A stretch of 64,000 nucleotides of DNA, taken from the NCBI RefSeq assembly GCF_030499575.1, contig NZ_JASTLC010000001.1, forward strand, positions 8,456,001 through 8,520,000, written 5' to 3'. The position numbers and the translations under genes are program-made. Source of the stretch: Streptomyces sp. DG2A-72 (GTDB lineage Bacteria > Actinomycetota > Actinomycetes > Streptomycetales > Streptomycetaceae). This document shows, piece by piece, positions 28,244 to 35,886 of the stretch. Each line of letters starts with the position of its first letter. The first letter of the stretch is position 1. Under the pieces are notes generated by a model. It searched no databases, was not told the DNA's origin, and saw only the letters and a program-made list of their open reading frames with translations.

Positions 28244-29313
28244 CGTGAGCCTCCCGTGCTCGGCACCACCGGGGCGGCGACCAGGTTCTGGACGTAGGAG
28301 TCGAACCAGCGGCCGTTGCCGAGGGTGTTGGAGAAGACCCGGACGTAGGGCGCGAGCAGCCGGACGCTGCGGTCCAGGCTCGACTGGTTGCGTTCGAGCA
28401 TCTCGACCACCTGGTTCAGGCCCTTGAGCGCCGGGCCGATCTCTTTGGCGTTGTCCTCGACCAGGCCGGAGAGTTCGACGCCGAGCGCGGCGGAGGTCTT
28501 CAGCAGCTTGTGAATGGCCTGGCGCCGCTTGCTGATCTCCCTGAACAGCGCGTCGCCGTCCTTGACCAGGGCGGTGAAGTCCCCGGTGCGCTCGGCCAGT
28601 ACGCCCGTGACGCCGTTGGCATGGTCGAGGAGTTCGCCCAGCGCCTTGTCGCGCGAGGCGACTGTCCGGGAGATCTTCGACAGGCCCTTGATGGAGGCCC
28701 GTACCTCGGCGGGCGAGTCCTGGAAAGTGGTGGAGATGGTGTCCAGGGCCGTCGCCAGCCGGTCGGTGTCGACCTCTTCCGTCGTGGTGGTGAGATCGCT
28801 GAAGGCTTGTACGACGTCGTACGCGGGAACGGTCCGCGTCAGCGGGATCTCAGTGCCGGGCTTCAACTGCCCTGGGCCCTTGGGGTGCAGGGCGAGGTAC
28901 TTGGCGCCGAGGATCGTCTTGACCCGGATCGAGGCCCCGGTCGCGGTGCCGAACCCCGGGTCACCCTTGATCTTGAAGGTGACCTTGACGTGGTCGCCGT
29001 CCAGGTCGACCTCCTCGACCTTTCCGACCTTGACCCCGGCGATCCGTACCTCGTCGCCGGGCTTGAGGCCGCCCGCCTCCGCGAAGGCCGCGCTGTACGT
29101 CTCGCCGTCGCCGATCACCGGAAGGCTGTCCGCGTTGAACGCGGCCACGGCCAGCAGCGCCAGGGTGGTCAGCCCGACGGCGCCGATCACCACCGGGTTC
29201 TGCTCGCGGAAGGGTGGGAGGTGCGGGAACCGGATACGCGGCAGCCTCGGCGGCTCGACGCGCACCTTGAACAACGGCTGGGGCTTGCGCTTCCTTCGGA
29301 CCCGGATGCTCAT
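28240..29313 (-). CDS. mceC: MCE family protein, MceC position
   Basis: ATG 29311-29313 overlaps the mceB stop (ATGA), which decides the start over longer frames. The 357-residue protein has an unusually basic N-terminal leader (RVRRKRKPQPLFKVRVEPPR), a membrane helix at about 43-62, an MCE domain at about 70-150 (FAEAGGLKPGDEVRIAGVKV) and a helical tail. The basic leader is cytoplasmic and could touch the ATPase or membrane lipids. Confidence 0.87.
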   Translation of the reverse strand: MSIRVRRKRKPQPLFKVRVEPPRLPRIRFPHLPPFREQNPVVIGAVGLTTLALLAVAAFNADSLPVIGDGETYSAAFAEAGGLKPGDEVRIAGVKVGKVEEVDLDGDHVKVTFKIKGDPGFGTATGASIRVKTILGAKYLALHPKGPGQLKPGTEIPLTRTVPAYDVVQAFSDLTTTTEEVDTDRLATALDTISTTFQDSPAEVRASIKGLSKISRTVASRDKALGELLDHANGVTGVLAERTGDFTALVKDGDALFREISKRRQAIHKLLKTSAALGVELSGLVEDNAKEIGPALKGLNQVVEMLERNQSSLDRSVRLLAPYVRVFSNTLGNGRWFDSYVQNLVAAPVVPSTGGSR

Positions 29314-30347
29314 CCCGCGCACCTCGCCCTCGCCACGTGCAGTTCGGGAGTGAGCACCTGCTTCGTCTTCGGCAGCACGATCCGGCCGTCGAAGTCGCAG
29401 AGGTAGAAGTTGAACCACGAGCCGTAGGACGCCGTCCCGGTCAGCTCGTTGAGCTTGTTCGGCAGTCGCTTCAGCACGCCCTCCACCGTCTTCTCGTTGT
29501 CGTTGAGCGTTCCGGTGAGATCGGTCAGCTCGGCGATGTCGTCCTTGAGGGGCGGACGCGCGTCCTGCAAGAGCCCCGACGTCGCCTCCGTCAGGTTGCC
29601 GATGCTCACCAGCGACTCGCCGATCGGCTTGCGGTCGGCGGACAGCCCCGAGATCACCCGGCGCAGTTGCTTGAGCAGCCCGGAGAATCGGGCGCCGCGC
29701 TTGTCGAGCGTCCCCAGCACGGTGTTGAGGTTGTCGATCACGGAGCCGATCAGCTTGTCCCGGCCGGCGAGCGTGGTGGTGAGCGAAGCCGTGTGCGCGA
29801 GCAGGCTGTTGACCGTGCCGCCCTCGCCCTGGAGTGTCTTGATGATTTCGGTCGCGAGCTGGTTGACGTCCTTCGGGCTGAGCGCGGCGAACAGCGGCTT
29901 GAAGCCGTTCAGCAGGGCGTTGAGGTCCAGCGCGGGCTGCGTCCGCGCCAGCGGGATCGTCGCGCCGGGCCGCAGCCGGGTGCCGTCGCCCGCGCCCTCG
30001 GTCAGGGCGACGTACCGCTGCCCGACGAGGTTCCGGTAGCGGACGACCGCGCCCGTGCTCTTGAGCAGCGGACGCTCCTCGCTGACCGTGAACGTGACCT
30101 CGGCGCGGGTCCGGTCCTTGATCCGGATGCCCTCGACCTCGCCGACCCGCACCCCGGCCACTCGTATGTCGTCGCCCTCCTCCAGGCCGGTGACGTCGCT
30201 GAACACGGCGCGATAGGTGTCTGTGGGGGTGAAGGAGATGTTCACGATGGTGGCGGCGAGCAGGGCCGTCGCCAGGATCGTCACCAGGGCGAAGAGGCCG
30301 AACTTGATCAGCGGACCGGCGGTCCGGCGAGCTTTCGTCGTGCTCAT
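29310..30347 (-). CDS. mceB: MCE family protein, MceB position
   Basis: ATG 30345-30347 overlaps the mceA stop. The 345-residue protein has one N-terminal membrane helix (about 14-37), an MCE domain at about 40-120 (FSDVTGLEEGDDIRVAGVRV, then YRNLVGQRYVAL) and helical repeats. The C-terminal GSWFNFYLCDFDGRI motif is typical of MceB-type proteins. It is a subunit of the lipid tunnel. Confidence 0.88.
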   Translation of the reverse strand: MSTTKARRTAGPLIKFGLFALVTILATALLAATIVNISFTPTDTYRAVFSDVTGLEEGDDIRVAGVRVGEVEGIRIKDRTRAEVTFTVSEERPLLKSTGAVVRYRNLVGQRYVALTEGAGDGTRLRPGATIPLARTQPALDLNALLNGFKPLFAALSPKDVNQLATEIIKTLQGEGGTVNSLLAHTASLTTTLAGRDKLIGSVIDNLNTVLGTLDKRGARFSGLLKQLRRVISGLSADRKPIGESLVSIGNLTEATSGLLQDARPPLKDDIAELTDLTGTLNDNEKTVEGVLKRLPNKLNELTGTASYGSWFNFYLCDFDGRIVLPKTKQVLTPELHVARARCAG

Positions 30348-31567
30348 GCGACGCTCACCGCCGTCCCGCGGGCCATCGGCCCGAACAGCAGCGTCGCGAC
30401 CGGCGGCACCTCGTCGGCGGGCATGCCCAGGACGGGGGCCACGAGGGAGCCGACGGCGCGCTGTTCGGCGCGGGTACCGGACACGTCGGACGTACCGTCA
30501 TTGAGCTTGGTGTGCGGCGCGGGCACGCTCGGGTGGGGCAGGCCCCGGCAGTCCGGGCCGGACCGCTCGCCGTAGTGGGGCTCCTCGCCGGGTTCGTACG
30601 CCGGCCGCTGCCGTACGACTTCCAGGGTGATCCGCATCTTCCCGCCGCGGAACGCCTCCTCCGAGGCCTCCTCCTGCCGGACCAGGCCGTCGAGCAGGCA
30701 CGGGTACTGAGGCGAGTAGCGGGCGAAGAGATCGAGGGTCGGGCGGGACACCCGGCCCAGGGCGATCAGCCGGTCACCGGTCCGGTCGAGGAAGCCGTCC
30801 GCCGTGTCGGCGGCGGTCGTGGTCGAGGTGAGCGCGGCGGCGAGCTGATCCTTCTGCTCCACCAGCGTGCGGCTGGTGGTCACCGTGTTGCGCAGGATCC
30901 GCATCAGGTCGGGCGCCGCGTCGCCGTACACCTCGGCGACGTCCGCGAACCGCGCGATGTCCTCCTTCAGGGACGGCAGATGTGGGTTGAGCCCCCGCAA
31001 GTAGGCCTCCACGCGCGTGAGGTTGGCGCCGATCCGGTCGCCGCGCCCTTCGAGGGCCGTGGCGAAGGCGGACAGCGTGGCGTTGAGCTCGCCGGGCTCG
31101 ACCGTCCGCAGCAGCGGCAGCAGGTCGTTCAGCAGCTGCTGGAGCTCGATGCCGACGCGGGTGCGGTCCTGGGTGATCACGTCCCCGGCGCGGATCGACC
31201 GCGCGGACGAGCCGGCCGGGACGACCAGATCGACGTACTTCTCGCCGAACAGCGTCTTGGGCAGCAGCCGTGCATGCACATCGGCGGGGATGTACGACAC
31301 ATGCTCCGGCTTGAGCGCGATGTCGAGCGTCGCCTTCGTCCCGTCGGCCCGAACCTCGCGCACCTCGCCGACCAGCAGCCCGCGCAACTTGACGTCGGCC
31401 CGCCGGTCCAGCTGGTTGCCCAGGCTGTCGGCCTCCAGCGTGATCCGCACGACCGGCGTGAACGCCTGCTGGTAGACGGCGACGGACAGCGACAGCAGCA
31501 GGGCGAGTACGGCGATGAAGACGACGCCGTACAACCGCAGTCTCAGTACCCTCATACGGCGGCTCAT
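30344..31567 (-). CDS. mceA: MCE family protein, MceA position
   Basis: ATG 31565-31567 overlaps the YrbEB stop. The 407-residue protein has a membrane helix at about 10-32, an MCE domain at about 37-118 (LEADSLGNQLDRRADVKLRG, then LLPKTLFGEKYVDLV) and helices to about 270. It ends with a Pro-rich region and the PVATLLFGPMARGT motif seen at the end of MceA-type proteins. The gene directly after the permeases is mceA in all actinobacterial mce operons. Confidence 0.88.
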   Translation of the reverse strand: MSRRMRVLRLRLYGVVFIAVLALLLSLSVAVYQQAFTPVVRITLEADSLGNQLDRRADVKLRGLLVGEVREVRADGTKATLDIALKPEHVSYIPADVHARLLPKTLFGEKYVDLVVPAGSSARSIRAGDVITQDRTRVGIELQQLLNDLLPLLRTVEPGELNATLSAFATALEGRGDRIGANLTRVEAYLRGLNPHLPSLKEDIARFADVAEVYGDAAPDLMRILRNTVTTSRTLVEQKDQLAAALTSTTTAADTADGFLDRTGDRLIALGRVSRPTLDLFARYSPQYPCLLDGLVRQEEASEEAFRGGKMRITLEVVRQRPAYEPGEEPHYGERSGPDCRGLPHPSVPAPHTKLNDGTSDVSGTRAEQRAVGSLVAPVLGMPADEVPPVATLLFGPMARGTAVSVA

Positions 31568-32379
31568 CCCGCAATCCGTACGGTCGTGTTGGCGCCCCAG
31601 ATCGCCAACGACAGGAAGAAATCAAGGACGTTGATCGCCACGATCGACGTCCGCACGGCCCGCCCCACCGCGACGCCGACGCCCGCAGGACCGCCGCTCG
31701 CGTAGTAGCCGTAGAAGCAGTGCACCAGGATGATCACGACGGCGAAGACCAGCACCTTGCCGAAGGACCACAGCACGTCGACCGGCGGCAGGTACTGCTG
31801 GAAGTAGTGGTCGTAGGTGCCCGCCGACTGCCCGTAGTAGCCGGTGGTGATCGTGCGGGCGGCGAAGTACGACGACAGCAGCCCGACCACGTACAGCGGG
31901 ATCACGGCGACGAAACCGGCGATCATCCGGGTGGTCACCAGGAACGGCAGCGAGGGCACGCCCATGACCTCCAGGGCGTCGGTCTCCTCGCTGATCCGCA
32001 TCGCGCCGAGCTGCGCGGTGAACCCGGCGCCGACCGTCGCGGACAGCGCCAGCCCGGCCACCAGCGGGGCGATCTCCCGGGTGTTGAAGTACGCCGAGAG
32101 GAATGCCACGAAGTTGGACGTGCCGAGCTGGTTGAGCGCGGCGTAGCCCTGGAGCCCCACCTCCGTGCCGGTGAAGAACGACAGGAAGGCGATGACGCCG
32201 ACCGTGCCGCCCACGACGGCGAGTGCGCCCCGGCCGAAGCTCACCTCGGCGAGCAGCCGCAGGATCTCCTTCTTGTAGCGGCGCAGAGTGCGGCCGGTCC
32301 AGGCCAGCGAGCGGCCGTAGAAGGAGAGTTGAGCGCCCAGGTCCTCAAGGGACTTCAGGGGGCGGTCGAGAAGTCTCAT
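31564..32379 (-). CDS. yrbEB: MlaE/YrbE-family permease, YrbEB position
   Basis: The 271-residue integral membrane protein has the MlaE pattern: a basic amphipathic N-terminus, a membrane-inserted helix with GALAVVGGTVGVIAFLSFFTGTE (in two parts), and the conserved segment ISEETDALEVMGVPSLPFLVTTRMIAGF, which contacts the ATPase. It starts 3 bases after the YrbEA stop. Two YrbE permeases form the transmembrane core on which the Mce tunnel sits. Confidence 0.9.
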   Translation of the reverse strand: MRLLDRPLKSLEDLGAQLSFYGRSLAWTGRTLRRYKKEILRLLAEVSFGRGALAVVGGTVGVIAFLSFFTGTEVGLQGYAALNQLGTSNFVAFLSAYFNTREIAPLVAGLALSATVGAGFTAQLGAMRISEETDALEVMGVPSLPFLVTTRMIAGFVAVIPLYVVGLLSSYFAARTITTGYYGQSAGTYDHYFQQYLPPVDVLWSFGKVLVFAVVIILVHCFYGYYASGGPAGVGVAVGRAVRTSIVAINVLDFFLSLAIWGANTTVRIAG

Positions 32380-32382
32380 CGC

Positions 32383-33153
32383 TCAGCCCCTCTGCGGAAC
32401 GACCTGGAAGTACACCGCGGTCATCACGAAGTTGGTCACGAACAGCAACATGAAGGTGATCACCACCGACTGGTTCACCGCGTCGCCCACACCCTTCGGG
32501 CCGCCCTTCGCGGTGAGTCCCTTGTACGAGGCGACGATCGCGGCGATCGCGCCGAACACGAGCGCCTTGAACTCGGCCGCCCACAGGTCCGAGAGCTGCG
32601 CGAGGGTGGTGAACGAGGCCAGATACGCGCCCGGTGTGCCGTCCTGGAGAACGACGTTGAAGAAATAGCCGCCCGCCACCCCGACCACCGACACCAGGCC
32701 GTTGAGCAGCACCGCCACCACCATCGAGGCCAGCACGCGCGGCACGACCAGCCGGTGGATCGGGTCGATGCCCAGCACCTGCATCGCGTCGATCTCCTCG
32801 CGGATCTTCCGCGCCCCGAGGTCCGCGCAGATCGCCGTGCCGCCGGCGCCCGCGATCAGCAGGGCGGTCACGATCGGCGAGGCCTCGCGCAGCACCGCGA
32901 GGACGGAGGCCGCGCCCGAGAAGGACTGGGCGCCGAGCTGCCGGGTGAGGCTGCCGATCTGGAGGGCGATGACCGCGCCGAAGGGGATGGAGACGAGGGC
33001 GGTCGGCAGGATCGTGACGCTCGCGATGAACCAGGCCTGCTGGATGAACTCCCTTATCTGGAACGGCCGTTTGGGGACGGTCCGTACGACGTCCAGGGCC
33101 ATCGCGAACAGGCTGCCGGAGTGGCGCAGCGCGCCGACGGGGTTGAGACTCAT
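32383..33153 (-). CDS. yrbEA: MlaE/YrbE-family permease, YrbEA position
   Basis: The 256-residue protein starts at ATG 33151-33153, overlapping the ATPase stop by 4 bases. It has five to six membrane helices and the coupling segment KIREEIDAMQVLGIDPIHRLVVPRVLASM typical of MlaE/YrbE, read here in two blocks. It pairs with YrbEB as the ABC permease of the Mce importer. Confidence 0.9.
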   Translation of the reverse strand: MSLNPVGALRHSGSLFAMALDVVRTVPKRPFQIREFIQQAWFIASVTILPTALVSIPFGAVIALQIGSLTRQLGAQSFSGAASVLAVLREASPIVTALLIAGAGGTAICADLGARKIREEIDAMQVLGIDPIHRLVVPRVLASMVVAVLLNGLVSVVGVAGGYFFNVVLQDGTPGAYLASFTTLAQLSDLWAAEFKALVFGAIAAIVASYKGLTAKGGPKGVGDAVNQSVVITFMLLFVTNFVMTAVYFQVVPQRG

Positions 33154-34064
33154 GCGTGCGCCACCTCCTCCTCCCGGCGGGCGATGGCCTGCCAGCGGGG
33201 CGGGCGGGGGATACCCGGGCTGGGCAGCAGCCGGGGCGTGAGGTGCTCCGGGTCGGTGACCTCGCCGATCTCGGCCAGCTCCTGCTCGACCTGGGCGGCG
33301 TCCTTCTCCTCCGCCATGCCGATCGGCCCCTGCATCCTGCCGTTGAGGAACTGCCGTACGACCGGTTCGTCGCTGGTCAGCAGACGGTCGCGCGGCCCGA
33401 ACATCACCAGCTCGCGGCGGAACAGCAGTCCGATGTTGTCCGGGACCTGGCGGGCCGAGGCGATGTCGTGCGTGACGATGAGGAAGGTCGCGTCGATCTG
33501 GGCGTTGAGGTCGACGATCAGCTGGTTGAGATACGCGACGCGCACGGGATCCAGCCCCGAGTCCGGCTCGTCGAAGAGAATGATCTCCGGGTCGAGGACG
33601 AGCGCCCGGGCCAGTCCGGCCCGTTTGCGCATACCGCCGGAGATCTCGCCGGGCAGCTTCTCCTCGGCGCCGATCAGACCGACCATGTCCATCTTCTCGA
33701 GGACGATCCGCCGGACCTCGCTCTCCGGCTTGCGGGTGTGCTCGCGCAACGGGAAGGCGATGTTGTCGTACAGGTTCATCGACCCGAACAGCGCGCCGTC
33801 CTGGAACAGCACGCCGAAGAGCTTCCGCACCTCGTACAGGTCGTGCTCACGCAGTTTGGTGATGTCCCGGCCCTGGACCGTGATCGACCCGCGCTCCGGC
33901 TTGAGCAGTCCGACGAGCGTCTTGAGGAACACCGACTTGCCCGTGCCCGAGGGGCCGAGCATGACCGAGACCTCCCCGGCGGGCAGCGTCAGTGAGACGT
34001 CCTGCCAGATGACCTGGTGACCGAAGGACTTGGTCAGCCCTTCCACACAGATCTCGACACCCAT
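33150..34064 (-). CDS. mceG: ABC transporter ATP-binding protein of the Mce system (MceG/Mkl type)
   Basis: ATG 34062-34064 is preferred because GAAGGG lies 8 bases upstream. An in-frame GTG 9 bases earlier overlaps that site. The 304-residue ATPase has Walker A GPSGTGKS, the signature EISGGMRKRAGLARAL, Walker B IILFDEPDSGLDP and the switch His in VTHD. After residue 230 a C-terminal extension typical of MceG continues to the end. In mycobacteria mceG lies away from the mce operons, while here it heads one. It powers lipid import through the YrbE/Mce complex. Confidence 0.92.
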   Translation of the reverse strand: MGVEICVEGLTKSFGHQVIWQDVSLTLPAGEVSVMLGPSGTGKSVFLKTLVGLLKPERGSITVQGRDITKLREHDLYEVRKLFGVLFQDGALFGSMNLYDNIAFPLREHTRKPESEVRRIVLEKMDMVGLIGAEEKLPGEISGGMRKRAGLARALVLDPEIILFDEPDSGLDPVRVAYLNQLIVDLNAQIDATFLIVTHDIASARQVPDNIGLLFRRELVMFGPRDRLLTSDEPVVRQFLNGRMQGPIGMAEEKDAAQVEQELAEIGEVTDPEHLTPRLLPSPGIPRPPRWQAIARREEEVAHA

Positions 34065-34122
34065 CCGGTTCACCCTTCAGCCGTGGAGCAGCCCTGACAT
34101 CTGCTCTACGGGGAGGGGCGGG

Positions 34123-34152
34123 GCGTCCGTCGCGGCGGACGCGAATTTTTTT
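34123..34152 (+). terminator. Plus-strand hairpin with T tract, antisense to the operon leader
   Basis: A 7-base-pair stem (34123-34129 with 34136-34142, loop TCGCGG) is followed by GAA and seven T on the plus strand. That is the shape of an intrinsic terminator for plus-strand transcription, although no plus-strand gene lies nearby. It could end antisense transcripts before they reach the sigma factor gene. Confidence 0.4.
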
Positions 34153-34436
34153 CGGACGGGCTGAGCGGGGGGCTATGGCAGCGCGTCGACCGGCGTGGTG
34201 GGAGCGGAGGGCATGGGGGGTGTGTCCGGAGTCTCGGGGGTGGCGGGGAGGGTGGGAGCGCTGGGTGCGGTTCGCGGCAGGTCGCGCGCGTCTTTTTTCG
34301 GATGGGCTGAGCGGGGCTATGGCAGCGTGTCGACCGGCGTGGTGGGAGCGGAGGGCATGGGGGGTGTGTCCGGAGTCTCGGGGGTGGCGGGGAGGGTGGG
34401 AGCGTTGGGTGCGGTTCGCGGCAGGTCGCGCACGTC
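34147..34436. repeat. Tandem direct repeat of about 145 bases over the sigma factor 3' end
   Basis: Copies at about 34147-34292 and 34293-34436 are nearly identical. They differ at a handful of single bases plus a 2-base length change in a G run, and one more T in the first copy. Each runs from a T tract through TCGGAYGGGCTGAGCGG to GCAGGTCGCGCRCGTC. The second copy encodes the last residues and stop of the sigma factor. The first lies between that stop and mceG and repeats the same coding sequence in frame after the stop. Confidence 0.85.
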
Positions 34437-35345
34437 CGGGACGGTCGGGAGTTCCGGCACGTCGGGCACGTCAGGCACCTCGGGAGCGGCCAGGTCCGGT
34501 GCCGCGGAGATCTTCGGCAGGGGCGGCACGGACAGCGGCAGCAGTGACCGGTCGCCCGGCGTCCGCCTCGCCTCCGGGGCGGCGGCGGTCGAGGCGTCCG
34601 GGGTCTCGCGCCCGCCCGGAGCCGTCGCCCGGCCCTCGTCGTCCGGCTGCTGCCACGCCTCCGGCACCGGGGAGACGGCGACCCGAGGCGCCGCCCCCTG
34701 TCCGTCCCAGTCGTCGGCGTACGGCAGCACAAAGCCGGCCACGGCCACAGTCGCCGCCGTCGAGGCCGCCGCCAGGGCCTGGGCATGACTCGCCCGCGGC
34801 CTGCCCCGGCCGCACAGGAACAGCGCGAGGCCGAGCGTGCCGGCCAGCGAGTTGCGCAGCGTCCGGCGGGCCCGGGCCAGCAGCGACTCGACCGTCCGAT
34901 AGCTCAGGCCCATCCGCACGGCGACCTGGCTCACGTCCAGGTCCTCCGACTTCAGCCGGATCGCCTCCGCCTGGCGCGCGGGCAGCTCCCCGCTGCGCAC
35001 GGCCAGCCATCTGGCCTCGGCCCGGTCGCACACCGCCTCCTCGACCGGCACCGGTCCGGGAGCGATCAGCGTCGGGCTGCTGCGCACCTCGGCCTCCCGG
35101 CTGACCTGCCGGTAACGGTCGATGCACAGCCGTATCGTCACCGTGGTCAGCCAGGCGGCGAGCCGCTCGTCGTCCAGGTCGGGGCGTTCCGCCGCGCGCA
35201 GCATCGCCTCGTGCACGGCGTCCTCGGCGTCCTCCAGGGACATCGACCTGCGGCGGGCCACCTTGATCAGCTGCTCACGGTGCGTCCACATGCGCTCCCA
35301 CCGGTCGTGGGCCGCCTGTATCTCCGCGGGCATGTCCATCGCCAT
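34317..35345 (-). CDS. ECF-type sigma factor with a transmembrane segment and Pro/Asp-rich tail
   Basis: ATG 35343-35345 has GAAGGGG 7 bases upstream. Residues 12-85 form sigma region 2 (SMSLEDAEDAVHEAMLRAAE, WLTTVTIRLCIDRYRQ) and 115-170 region 4 (SQVAVRMGLSYRTVESLLAR). A hydrophobic helix follows at about 188-208. The remaining 130 residues are Pro-rich with repeats such as PEVPDVPDVPELPTVPDV and no predicted fold. The sigma module is thus tethered to the membrane with an exported tail, an arrangement that could let envelope signals control it directly. It is co-directional with and 252 bases upstream of mceG, so it may govern the mce operon. No anti-sigma gene is adjacent. Confidence 0.75.
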   Translation of the reverse strand: MAMDMPAEIQAAHDRWERMWTHREQLIKVARRRSMSLEDAEDAVHEAMLRAAERPDLDDERLAAWLTTVTIRLCIDRYRQVSREAEVRSSPTLIAPGPVPVEEAVCDRAEARWLAVRSGELPARQAEAIRLKSEDLDVSQVAVRMGLSYRTVESLLARARRTLRNSLAGTLGLALFLCGRGRPRASHAQALAAASTAATVAVAGFVLPYADDWDGQGAAPRVAVSPVPEAWQQPDDEGRATAPGGRETPDASTAAAPEARRTPGDRSLLPLSVPPLPKISAAPDLAAPEVPDVPDVPELPTVPDVRDLPRTAPNAPTLPATPETPDTPPMPSAPTTPVDTLP

Positions 35346-35886
35346 GAGGGCCCCTTCGCGCTCACCCGCCGGCCACGTGCGTCCGGCGGGGCGCGACATT
35401 ACCGTCCGGTAGCGGCGGTTGTGGAGGGGGTGGCGTCCAACGTGTTCGCATCGTTGCCGGGCAGCGGAGCCGTGCTGGGCAGCACGTCGTCGCCGGGCAG
35501 GGGGAGCGAGGGCCGCGGCGACGGTTCGGCGGACGGGGTGCGGGGCGCCGGCCGCGGGGCGGTCGGGGGCGCGGATCGGGACGGGGACGGGGACGGCGTA
35601 GGGGGTACGACGCCTGCTGGGCCGGGGCTGCGGGCCAACACCGTGTGCCCCACCTGGGTGCGCGCAGTGCCCTTCGACTACCGCCTCGAAGAGGTCCGGC
35701 GGACCGCCGCTGCGACTCACTGACGAACTGGTGCCCGCGGACGGCAGCCGCTCCTATGACGTGCAGCAACTGTCTGCGCAGGCCGGCGAATTGGCAGGCT
35801 TCGTCGCCCAGGGCAGCTGGACGGCGAGGTCGTCGCCGTCCAGCTGCGTACAGGCGGCCCACATGCCGAAACGGCTGGTGCGGGGG
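35346..35886 (-). other. Stretch with a possible Pro-rich reading frame but no confident gene
   Basis: This interval lies upstream of the sigma factor gene. On the minus strand a GTG at 35651-35653 begins an 84-codon frame to 35399 (GHTVLARSPGPAG, then Pro/Ser/Arg-rich, then LPLPGDDVLPSTAPLPGNDA). Its composition is like the tails of secreted Streptomyces proteins and less like random high-GC shadow, but there is no ribosome site or signal peptide. It could be the C-terminal stub of a lost gene. From 35680 to 35886 I see nothing recognisable. Confidence 0.3.

Noticed and set aside
31720..34020. 766-codon plus-strand open frame across the mce permease and ATPase genes
   Set aside because: It is antisense to three well-supported genes and consists of His/Arg/Asp/Gln-rich low-complexity sequence typical of the complementary frame in GC-rich coding DNA.
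34785..35723. Long plus-strand frame antisense to the sigma factor gene
   Set aside because: Its composition (Gln/His/Arg/Pro-rich) mirrors the sigma gene's opposite strand. It has no ribosome site or recognisable domain.
35362..35862. Minus-strand frames upstream of the sigma factor as an N-terminal extension of it
   Set aside because: The extension is Arg/Pro-rich without a domain, while ATG 35343-35345 has a good ribosome site and begins a normal sigma region.
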